The notes under the pieces are model-generated. The model was not told where the DNA came from. It ran no database searches and saw only the letters and a program-made list of their open reading frames with translations. Below, in pieces: positions 23,350 through 33,379 of a DNA stretch of 64,000 bases. Source of the stretch: Plantago ovata (lineage: Eukaryota > Streptophyta > Magnoliopsida > Lamiales > Plantaginaceae); NCBI GenBank assembly GCA_028274465.1, contig CM051455.1, positions 102,670,942 to 102,734,941 on the forward strand, given 5' to 3'. The position numbers and the translations under genes were made by a program. Each line of letters begins with the position of its first letter. The first letter of the stretch is position 1.

Positions 23350-23362
23350 AACTCCCCAAACC
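23350..23362 (-). promoter_or_regulatory. Polypurine tract of the Athila-like element
   Basis: On the minus strand this reads GGTTTGGGGAGTT immediately before the 3' LTR start TGATGAATG. Confidence 0.85.
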
Positions 23363-23956
23363 GAACCTTTGCTTGTCCTCAAGCAACTAAGCTAGACTCT
23401 AATACAAAAAACATGCAAGACGCAAAATGGAGTTTCATGCCAAATAAAATGAACTAGTCTACTGAATCTATCAAATAACATATGAACAAAAACCATATGA
23501 ATCAAAGCATGAATATAGGTTGAAGAATACCTCGATTGACTTATACACATCCACATAAGTACTTATGTCAAGACAAGATAGTCTCTCGTAACATTCTCTA
23601 CCTGGACCTAGTCAGTGACGACGTAATGAAGCATGCTAAGATACGAATGGTTGCCCCGTGTCTATGAAACTGAGGACTTACTGCTGTTCCACCATGTTAA
23701 GACTTTTCCTCAAAAGAGGTCGAACCAGTACTGGCTCTCATCAAACGAAGGAGGGTTCCCTATAAAAGATAACTCTCCCCTATTCTATCCATCTCTCAAG
23801 TAAAGTCTTTAAGCTATTCACCACTTCCTGAATGGCAGGACGAGGGTGGTCTAGAACAGATGACACTCAAGACAAAAAAGATAAAAAATAGAAAAACACG
23901 ATTACGAACATTACAAAAATAGAAAAGACTCAACACTTTGCTAAACTGCTATTTGG

Positions 23957-24098
23957 CTTTCTTTTTTTGGACCCTTCTTTGCTTTTTTGGGGTCTTTTCT
24001 TTTTTTTCTTTTTTTCTTTCCAGATTCTTTTTTTTTTCTTTTTTTTCTTTTTTTTTCTGGAATGTTTTCTCTTCTTTTTTTTTTTTTCGATTTTTTTT
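23957..24098 (-). repeat. Polypyrimidine/polypurine low-complexity tract
   Basis: About 140 bp of TTTTTC runs on the plus strand, purine-rich in element sense. Lys-rich frames on the minus strand are a product of this composition. Confidence 0.8.
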
Positions 24099-24155
24099 TT
24101 AGCCAGCAGTAGCATAACAAAAAGAGAAACAAAAATGACTCACACGACTTCCCCA

Positions 24156-24286
24156 AACCTATTCGAAAGAATAGGTTGGAGCACAAAATTCACGGAAAAA
24201 ATAAACTCACGATACGAAAATGAAAAACAGAAACAAGTCTATGATGGTGTAACCCCCTCCCCCAAACCTATTCGGAAGAATAGGTT
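24156..24286 (+). repeat. Two perfect hairpins with GNRA-type loops
   Basis: 24156-24177 is AACCTATTC-GAAA-GAATAGGTT and 24265-24286 is AACCTATTC-GGAA-GAATAGGTT. Both have a 9-bp perfect stem and a four-base loop, and each follows a CCCCAA run (TTGGGG in element sense) resembling the polypurine tract. They lie in the non-coding 3' part of the gypsy element. Confidence 0.75.
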
Positions 24287-25060
24287 ATAAACAAAGGATC
24301 ACACAACCTCACACTACCTCCTTCCTAGGCATTTAGCAATCTCAAAGCATGGTGAAGACTTGTTGCCTCTTAGGTACATAATTACTCGGGAAAACAACCA
24401 TAAGACCCTAACATGCATCATCCTATTATAAAGGCCTTCGTGAACCGCAGTAGAGAAAACACCACTAAGTGATGTCGAGACTACCATGCTTAACTAAGTG
24501 CAATACATAAATGTGACAAGCCAAGCGAGAAAAACCTCAAACAAATCCATAGAGATGAAGCATACGATTAATGGCATAGTTGGTTGATCTACCCAATAAA
24601 AAAGTTCAAAAAATTCGGCAATAAACTCCATATAAAACATGCAAAACTATTCTAGGAAAGCAGTAAACGTGCAAATGCAAAAAACTTCACGAGTTTTTCA
24701 TAAGTAAGATAAGTATAGAGATAACCAGCGATAACCTCCTCCCCAAACCTGAACGTCGTCGCTCATCCCGAACGCCGAAAGTGGATCCAAGGTGAGAGCT
24801 AATGCTTGTATAAGTTACCTATAATACTCAATCAAACTCGTGAGAAAACAAAACAAAGCACACTAACCTTCAGTGGAGGCTGTAAGGGTAAGCTCAAGGT
24901 GATCAACATCCATTTGATCACTAGATATCTCGAAGTACGGCTTCACTCGCTGGCCATTCACCTTGAAGGTATTGCCCGTCTTTTGATCGAAGAGTTTAAC
25001 AGCTCCATGGGGAGCAACTTCGATAATTTCGTACGGTCCATCCCAACGAGTACGGAGCTT

Positions 25061-27503
25061 TCAAGGAAAAAGTCGAAGGCGAGAATTAAATACCAAAGCT
25101 TTTTGTCCAGGAATCAATTCCTTACGTACTATACCGCGATCATGATACTTCTTAGTACGTTCCTTGTAAATCTTGGCATTTTCATAAGCACCTAGTCGTA
25201 ATTCATCAAGCTCATCTAGTTGGAACAATCGTTCCTCGCCAGCCTTTCCCATATCAAGGTTGAGTGCTTTAATGGCCCAATATGCCTTGTGTTCTAGTTC
25301 TACGGGAAGATGACATGCTTTCCCATACACAAGTCTGTACGGGGTGGTCCCGATCACCGTCTTGTAGCTAGATCTGTATGCCCAAAGTGCATCATTCAAT
25401 TTTCCTGCCCAATCCTTCCTACTAGGCTTCACTACTCGCTCCAGGATTTCTTGATTTGACGGTTGCTGACTTCGACTTGCCCCGATGTCTGTGGGTGATA
25501 AGGTGTAGCGACACTATGGTGGACACTGTATCTCTTAAGAAGTGAGGCAAATGTTCTATTGACAAAGTGTGACCCTCCATCGCTGATGATTGTCCTAGGG
25601 CACCCAAATCTCGAGAATATTACTTCCTTCAAGAACTTCATAACCACTGCGCCGTCATTTGTTTTTGTAGGAATTGCCTCTACCCATTTAGTCACATAAT
25701 CCACTGCAACAAGAATGTACTCATAGCCTCCACTGTTTGGAAACGGTCCCATAAAATCAATGCCCCATACATCGAAAGGTTCTACCACTAGATTCCCTTG
25801 AAGGGGCATTTCATCCTTCTTGCCGATACCACCACCTCGTTGGCATGGGTCACAATTCTTCACAAAACTTCGAGCATCTTTGTATATTGTTGGCCAGAAA
25901 AATCCTGCCTGCAGTACCTTCCGCGTTGTCTTCAATCCACTGTAGTGCCCCCCACAGTTAAGCTCATGGCAATGGCTCAGTACACTTTGCTGCTCTTCTT
26001 GTGACACGCATCTCCTTAGAATTCCATCAGCTCCTTCCTTGAATAGATGCGGATCATCCCATATGTAAGTCCTGCATTGCTTAGCAAGAGCTCTCTTGTT
26101 TGAGGCTGAAAAGTTAGTGGGGCAAATATTCATAGCCAAATAGTTTACAATATCCGCATACCATGGCTCTTCATTAGCCTTCATTAAGTGCTCATCGGGG
26201 AGATCTTCATTGATGGGTATCGGATCAATAGGAATATTAGGTATTCTAGATAAATGAGATGCTACTAAATTCTCCCTACCAGCTCTATCCACTATGGTCA
26301 AATCAAAGTCTTGCAGCAAAAGGACCCAACGGATTAATCTAGGCTTAGAATCTTGCTTAGCTATCAAATGTCTCAAAGCAGCATGATCAGTATGGACATT
26401 CACAGGATGCCCAATTAAATAAGACCTAAACTTTTGTAAAGCAAAGACAACAACTAAAAATTCATTTTCAGTTGTTGTATAATTAACCTGCGCGGAGTCT
26501 AGAGTCTTACTAACATAATAAATCACACGATACTGCTTATCAACTTTTTGGCATAAAACAGCACCCATAGCAAAATTCGAAGCATCACACATAATTTCGA
26601 AAGGAAGATTCCAGTCAGGCGGCACAACAATGGGGGCAGAAACAAGCTTTTCCTTAAAGGTATTAAAAGCAACTAGGCATTCATTAGAGAAATGGAAAAC
26701 CACATCTTTTGCAAGCAAGCTACTTAGCGGTTTAGCAATTTTAGAAAAATCCTTAATAAACCTCCTATGAAAACCTACATGGCCAAGAAAAGACTGCAAT
26801 TCTTTCACACAAGTAGGTGGGGGAAGTTTTTCAATGATTTCAATCTTAGCCTTGTCTACCTCAATACCCCTTTTCAGAAACTACATGTCCTAGAACAATG
26901 CCTTCTCTAACCATATAATGACTCTTTTCCCAGCTTAAGGTCAAGTTGCATTCGATGCATCTTTTCAAAACTAGATCTAGTCTTTGCAAGCATTCGTCAA
27001 ATGAATCACCAAAAAGGGAAAAATCATCCATGAAAACTTCAACAAATTTAGTTACCATGTCAGAGAAAACAGAAAGCATGCACCTTTGAAAAGTGGCGGG
27101 GGCATTGCATAGCCCAAATGGCATCCTCCTATAGGCAAATGTTCCGAATGGGCAAGTGAATGTCGTCTTTTCCTGTTCCTCCGGCGCAATCGGAATTTGG
27201 TAGAAACCTGATAAACCATCAAGAAAACAATAGAACTTCCACCCCGCAAGGCGGTTTAGCATGTCATCTATAAATGGTAAAGGGAAGTGGTCTTTTTTAG
27301 TGGTGGCATTTAATCTTCTGTAGTCAATGCACATCCGCCATCCAGTGGTCTTCCTAACCGGTACCAATTCTCCCTTCTCGTTTTCTTCCATCGTGACTCC
27401 CGATTTCTTAGGTACTACATGTACTCGGCTCACCCATCGACTATCTGGAATGGGGTAAATCATATCAGCATCTAGCAACTTGATCACTTCCTTTTTTACC
27501 ACC
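25061..27503 (-). pseudogene. Athila-like pol remnant: RT, RNase H, integrase
   Basis: RT lies at 26861-27503 (GWRMCIDYRRLN, FLDGLSGFYQIPIAP, MPFGLCNAPATFQRCM and the active-site-like FMDDFSLFG, where Asp-Asp is kept). RNase H follows ([36 protein letters not shown]), then the integrase zinc finger ([24 protein letters not shown]) and catalytic blocks ([31 protein letters not shown]). The final block [16 protein letters not shown] is typical of the Athila/Tat side of gypsy. A +1 shift near 26862, a -1 shift near 25452 and a stop near 25063 break the frame. The N-terminus is lost: the frame starts in LTR sequence. Confidence 0.93.
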
Positions 27504-28343
27504 CAACGAAATAAAGTAATGACACGGAGTATAATGCGCGATATAGCCATTAGCATGATTATCTTCCCTTCGCTAAGAATTCACATACTACCACCAACGA
27601 TAAGTTTAGCTACTCATAATAGGCATGCAATCAACAGAAATCATAGAAGAAAACATATTGAAAGATATATAAAATAAGTAGATTAAACTGTAAGATACAA
27701 GTTACCGAAGGTTGTCAATCTCCGAAGAATTGCGATCCTACGAGCTCCAATCCGCTATGAAAAAGTGTCCCCTAAGCTACAGAACTCCCAGGACAGGCCC
27801 CGGGAAGTTCCTACCTAAAACTATAGAGAGAGGTGAGAAAGTAGGTCTGGAAAGATATGATTTTCGGAGAAAAACTGAGCAACTATATATAGGCCCCGAA
27901 AAACTACGGGGCGGTTCGCCCCCCGGTTTTTTTGCGGAATTCCGCGTTTTCGACGCGTTTTTGGATTTCTTCCCCTTTCCGGACTCGGTTTTTGACTTCT
28001 AGTAGCCTCCTAACCTCCAGATTCGGCCCCTAGACTTCAAATCCTATCCGGAAACCTTCAGATACTCCAAATAGGCTTCCGGAACACCAATTCCTTGTCA
28101 ACTTCAATATAATTGCCCGGAAATCTTTGAATTTCAACCAAAACCTGTAAAATAAAATCTAAAGGGAAACGTGACACTATTCTAATAAAATGCATTAAAA
28201 TATAGCTAAATTAACATAGAGGAATTCTTAATTTCTTCCTTTTTTTTCTTCCTTTGCTGATTCAAAAAAAAAAAAAAAAACATAGAGGATAGCTAAAATA
28301 GGTGAAAAAGACTCGAATGAAAGTGTAAAATACACATTCATCA
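27504..28343 (-). repeat. 5' LTR of the Athila-like element, truncated
   Basis: Matches 22555-23349 closely, but lacks the part equivalent to 22080-22554, and is fused directly to RT sequence. It contains a 56-bp insertion at 28223-28278. Confidence 0.9.
28223..28278 (+). mobile_element. 56-bp poly(A)-tailed retroposed insertion
   Basis: Relative to the other LTR copy, this segment (AATTCTTAATTTCTTCC ... GATTC plus an A run) is extra. It is flanked by the direct repeat AACATAGAGG (28213-28222 and 28279-28288). The A tail and 10-bp TSD point to LINE-mediated insertion of a very short RNA or a strongly 5'-truncated element. Confidence 0.8.
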
Positions 28344-28660
28344 TGCTCCATGCGATGTACTGTTTGTTTGAATATTTTAAAGATTGAGATTTCTCATTGC
28401 AGTTTCAAAAGCTTATTTTGAGGTTGTTGTTCAACTATTTTAGCACTTGATGAAGCTTGTGGAGTGTTTGACCAGGTAAAAGCGTAATTTAAACCTTTGC
28501 TGCTTCTCGTGAAATTTATGTGTATGTTTTGTATACGTGCATGCACATGAAATTAATTCATTGTTTGTTGGTTTAGTCTCTCACTCTTTATCTTTGAGAG
28601 ATAGTAGTAGTAGTAACATTCGAGTATTGTATGTTTCTTGATTATTTTCGTGTAGAAAAT

Positions 28661-28730
28661 GGGTGTTTGGTCTAGTGGTATGATTCTCGCTAAATGCGAG
28701 AGGTAGCGAGTTCGATTCTCGCAGCACCCC
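28661..28730 (+). pseudogene. tRNA-Pro-like pseudogene within the CACTA element
   Basis: The 5' half (GGGTGTTTGGTCTAGTGG, then TATGATTCTCGC) is that of plant tRNA-Pro. The acceptor stem GGGTGTT pairs with AGCACCC (28723-28729), the anticodon stem CTCGC/GCGAG is intact, and the T arm is GCGAG-TTCGATT-CTCGC. The anticodon loop, however, is only five bases (TAAAT, 28691-28695) instead of seven, so no normal anticodon can be presented. A TTTT lies about 10 bp downstream (28739-28742). It is probably a captured or decayed tRNA gene. Confidence 0.75.
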
Positions 28731-29239
28731 CTTATTGCATTTTAAAAAAATTTCAAATATCATATTTTAATATATTGTAGGTTAATTAAATAAATTAAAA
28801 GAAACAATTTTTTTTTTAAAACCAGATTTAGAGACGGATCAGCTTATCCGTCGCTAACTTCAAGAAATCATAGGCTGCCCGGTCAACGCAAATTGTGCGA
28901 CGGATAAATTTATCCGTCTCTAAATTTAGAGACGGATAAGCTCATACGTGGCTAAATAATTTAGCGGCGCCACTTTCTGCGACATCCTAGTTAGCGACGG
29001 CTTATCCGTCGCTAAACCCATATAGCGACGGATCGCTCCATTTAGCGACGGATGCGATCCGTAGCTAAAAAGCTGTTTTCTTGTAGTGAGAGTTAGAACG
29101 AATACAACCGTGTAGAAGAAACCCAAAAGATGAAGGAAGCTCTTTGAAAAATCAGCTACACACGTTCCATCCATCTTGATTTCTATCTGCTGCTCACGCA
29201 GCCCTAGATAGGTAAAACGCTAATATGTTGTTTTACATG

Positions 29240-29308
29240 GGTCTGGCCCAGTTGGTATGTGTGCAGACTATTTTTCTGGATATCACGGGTTCGAAGCCCA
29301 TCACTAGC
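29240..29308 (+). repeat. tRNA-like Pol III promoter unit (SINE-like) in the Copia A LTR
   Basis: An A box (TGGCCCAGTTGG, 29244-29255) and a B box (GGTTCGAAGCC, 29288-29298) match Pol III consensus, with TTTTT at 29312. The ends do not pair as an acceptor stem, so it is not a normal tRNA gene. It may be a SINE head. The equivalent part of the 5' LTR is missing, so insertion cannot be tested here. Confidence 0.45.
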
Positions 29309-30713
29309 AATCTTTTTCTTTTGGGCTTTTAACACTTGAACCTCATTCTAAATTGGTTCAAATGCACATTTTAACTTTAATTTATTAAATCCAATTTAAT
29401 CTAATTATTCTTTTCTTCTTTTATTAATTAAATCTAATTTAATTAATTTACTTTCTAAAAGTATAAATTAATTAAGTACATTGAATTCAATTCAACTTAA
29501 TTAATTAATTCTATCAATAGAACATTCTTAACAATATTAAATTAAATATTTATCAATCTAATTGATATTTTACTTAATATAGTAATTAAGTCATAAATCC
29601 AATTTTAACTTAATTAATGATTTCAATCAAATGAAATGTCATTGACAACAGTAAATCAAATCTTATCAATCCAATTGACATTTAATTTACCCTAATGCTT
29701 AATCGGGAGAATTATCACCTAGTTGTATATGACCCATAGGCCCTCACATATTAGGCAATGATCAAATCAAGGTCTCAGTGAATATTCCTATACAATCGTC
29801 ACTAGACAATACTAATATGTAAGGAACGTTTGTTGAGGAGATACAAACTGCCTGTGATGTAGAGTACTTTGATGATACAGTCCTTTCATTCTCGAATACT
29901 CGAATGAGTCTAGAATATGGATTAGTGTCTATTCCAATAACTCATCCATTGTCTCTCAATCTTCTTAGTCGATCTAGATGATTATGTCCAAACACCATTT
30001 TGACATATATCATTGCAGTGGCCACTGACTAATGATCGCACTAAATATGAGATGTAGTAGAGTATTCTCTCCTTGAATCTACTCGGAGGAATGAATCCTG
30101 ATCTTGGTCCAATCACTCACACCATATACTTCCTAATATACCCAACGCATGTCGTATCTATCCTACTTTAAGAGTGCAAGCGTTGCGCATGGTCAAAGTG
30201 TATTATTCCACATATGATGTAGTATTGACCTCAAGTCTGAGGACTATTACATCACCCTACAATCCGATACTCCCATAGACACTTAAATAGAATTTACCAA
30301 ATGGTTTCTCTGCTGGGTATGCCAACACTCTCCAAAGTGTCCATGTATTCATCATGAATAACCTAGCTATTCGCAGCAGTGAGAACTACTACATCCTCGA
30401 AGGATCTGATGCAACACATGCTAGTCTCTATCGCATCATTGATATCTCATATCTCAATGACCATTAACTAGTGGCTAATTTTAGGACTTAAGTTCTGACA
30501 CGCAAGCTCCCACTAACTTGGTGATTATCTTTAGTCGTTTGGAACATCTTACAGAATAATTCAAACAACTAAATAATCTATCCAGTAAATGTAATGCCAA
30601 TTGTATTTATGTATGCTTAAATAAATGTAACATAAATAAATACCAATAAGCTGAATGCGGTAAAGTACATATCGTCCTGAATGTTGGTTGTCTTTAGGAC
30701 ATATATACTTTCA

Positions 30714-30727
30714 ATCTCCCACTTGGC
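30714..30727 (-). promoter_or_regulatory. Polypurine tract of Copia A
   Basis: On the minus strand it reads GGCCAAGTGGGAGAT just before the LTR start TGAAAG. The same arrangement is found in Copia B. Confidence 0.8.
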
Positions 30728-32829
30728 CTAGAGTCAATCACTCATGTGTGTCCAACATTTAGATTCTTGTAATGGCTAACTTGTCTCTCCAAAGATAAGG
30801 TTTTGTGAAAGAATCAGCGTAGTGTCCTCACGGAGAAATTACTTTATTTGTTTATGTTGCAATCTATCAGTGGTTTCCAAACCAATGATAGTGTCTCAGT
30901 AGATCCATGCTAGTATCATAAGATCTTGGTTCCTTTGCATGTGCAGTCGCATTGATATAATCGCAATTTCACAATTCGATTACTAACACTTGGAACTACC
31001 CCTTGTTCTTCTAAGAACCTTCTAGCATAATCATACATGACATAGGTTGTTGAATCTATACATCATTAGATCTAATCTAATATGATACTATTACTAAGAT
31101 GAATACAAAATTATAATTGCAATAAGTTCAATCATCACATTTATAATGAAGCTTACTACTCATATATCCAGTATATATCTAAGCTAAGCTCCCACTGTCC
31201 ATGAAATCCGTTGATAATTCTAAGTCACCTTGACTGTTTGATGTATCACATTTGTACATTTTAGGCGATGGTTGCACTATACAACATCGTGTATATGTAC
31301 GAAATTCATACTTCAATAAGACAATCTAATATTGACAATATAACCATGTGATAATAATAATAGATTCTCCTAGAATTCTATTATTGTTTATCAACACATT
31401 ATTTATTCAAAATAGTGAATGTCATGGAGAATTTGAATATTCTCTCGAACCTATCCATCAAGGTTTCAATATGAGAATATCCTAGAAACTTTCATTCAAG
31501 CCCCCTTCACAATGAAAGTCTTGAATGACCAATATTTGACTGTTAATGTGGAAACTATTTCATATGATGTTGGTGTCAAACATTTTCAATCATATAGATA
31601 AGAGCTTCTCACAAACACTTCTAAAGATGTACAGAACATTCATCTACTTTTGAAATAAGTTAAACTAATTTACTTATTTCAAATGTAAATGATCAAACTC
31701 CTAGAGGCTTGCATAAGTCCACAATGGTCTTATTTGATTTGCATATCCATACATGATTTGAATTCGACATTAAGGCCTATAACTGTGTCAAACACACTTT
31801 AGAATAAAGTTTCTCCTCAGAAAGTGGTATAGGCTTGTTATCGAATATATCATGCAATTATTAGATGCTCATGCAAGTAAAATCTTATAGGACTGGTCTA
31901 TAATCCAACCAATAGATAATATATAGTATGTCTCCCAGACTCAACTATATAATTTTGATTGTCCTACACTATGTAGGCATAGACTCCGTTGTTGACATAA
32001 TACTTTCCTGAAAGAAACTACTACTATGTAATAATAAAATATCAATTTACTTAAGTTCTAAACTTAAGTAATCTCTAGTCCATTTCTTAAGATCCTATGG
32101 CTTTAAGCCACCTCTCAAAATCGATATCAAATTTCAGTTTGTTAGCTATAGGTTATAAACTCATTCCTGCGAGTATGACAGTAAATAATCATGATCCTTC
32201 TCAAGGATTCCATACAATTCAATTTGTCACGACAATTTATTTAACCTAGGAGTTTGTTCATTTGCCTTCGAATTCGTTTAATTATCCTGAATGTTATGAG
32301 GCACTCTAATATTGGGACACCCAATAAATTATAGTGATCAAGGTAACATTCAAATGCTAACCTTGCTATGAAGAATGTGCAACCTTTAAATTGCACTGTT
32401 TCAACTTATGGGAATAACTTATTCATAAAAAGATTACTCTCAAAATGCTTTCATTAGCTTACGGGCATTACCAAGTAACTTACTCCCACTAACCTCAAGC
32501 ACTGTTGACTCTTCCTCTTAATCTTTGTCATGGTTAAATGACAAGTTATCAGTCTCATTAGTTGATTTGTGGTCTTGAAACCATTTCAAACATTGTACTT
32601 CTATCTAATTCATTCCTTGTAAACCCCAAGTTTTAAAAGAATAGTATGTGTCAAGAAACAACATCCAATTTGTCTCTTATAAAGATAGAGATAAAGTTTC
32701 ACAAATTAACACATTCTAAAATCCTAATAATCATGAAGAACTTCAATACATATATGGGACAACCCCATATTCAGCTATGTAATAAAGAATCTTACAACAT
32801 AACTATTCAGCTATGGGAATATTACTTCT
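30728..32829 (-). pseudogene. Decayed 3' interior of Copia A (RNase H/RT side)
   Basis: No frame is open, but text near 30780-30830 (CAAAGATAAGGTTTTGTGAA, then AGAATCAGC) parallels Copia B at 56300-56325 (TGATAAGACCTTGGTGAAAG, then GATCTGCC), just inside the 3' LTR. The rest is AT-rich with no recognisable domain. Confidence 0.5.
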
Positions 32830-33379
32830 GGACCCCCTAATAGATGTCATCTTTTCATCTAAAGGACCGTCTTGCAAAGAATTACATCTAAACCCATTTG
32901 GCCGCACCGGCGTTGACCCCGGAATGTTGAGATTTTCTCTCTCATGTAACCAAACACGCCCTTATCACATTTTTTAGGTTTTAAACGTATATTCCGTATT
33001 AAACCATCATTTACTATTTTTCCTCTTTTCACCCATCCCTATTCCCTCTGTCCCGCCATCTTCCTTCACCCATTATCTTCGCCATCTCTGCCGATATTAA
33101 ACGAAATTCTTCAAGCTATTCACGATCTAAGCACATATGTAGCGTATTTCCACTTCGTCGAAGTTGTTCAAGTCCGAATTTGGGATTAGGGAAACTGTTA
33201 TACAAGTATTTTTTTTCGAAATTAATCTCATGCTTGCTCGATGTTGTGTTCAATGATGTTGTATTGAGTGATATATGTAAACGATTTTGCTCAATTTTGT
33301 TATTTTTCAAAAAAATCGGGAAGGCTAGGGTTTTTCTATTTCTGACAGAAGGTTTGCTTATGTATGTGTTGTAGTAGCC

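Larger units (their letters stand above)
22080..28343 (-). mobile_element. Athila-like Ty3/gypsy element, internally deleted
   Basis: Minus-strand element with 5-bp TSD TGCTC (22075-22079 and 28344-28348), LTRs starting TGATGAA and ending TTCATCA, and a polypurine tract next to the 3' LTR. A deletion runs from inside the 5' LTR into RT, removing gag, protease and the PBS. It sits inside the CACTA element, so it is younger than it. Confidence 0.93.
20759..29088. mobile_element. CACTA (En/Spm-type) element, about 2.06 kb of its own sequence, carrying a gypsy insertion
   Basis: It begins CACTACAAGAAAATAGC and ends GCTGTTTTCTTGTAGTG, flanked by the 3-bp TSD AGA (20756-20758 and 29089-29091). Subterminal regions (20779-20990 and 28825-29070) are packed with TAGCGACGGAT and TAGAGACGGATAAGC repeats in both orientations, the usual transposase-binding layout. 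No transposase is present, so it is non-autonomous. Confidence 0.93.
20385..30713 (-). repeat. 3' LTR of Copia A, split by a CACTA element
   Basis: The low end (TGTTAGTAATTGTAGG) matches 42520 onward for about 270 bp with scattered differences. The high end (TACTTTCA) abuts the polypurine tract. Host LTR sequence is 20385-20755 and 29092-30713. The part at 29700-30713 resembles the Copia B LTR (for example GACCCATAGG(C/G)CCTCA). Confidence 0.85.

Noticed and set aside
23930..24186. Poly-Lys minus-strand frames
   Set aside because: Product of a T-rich low-complexity tract.
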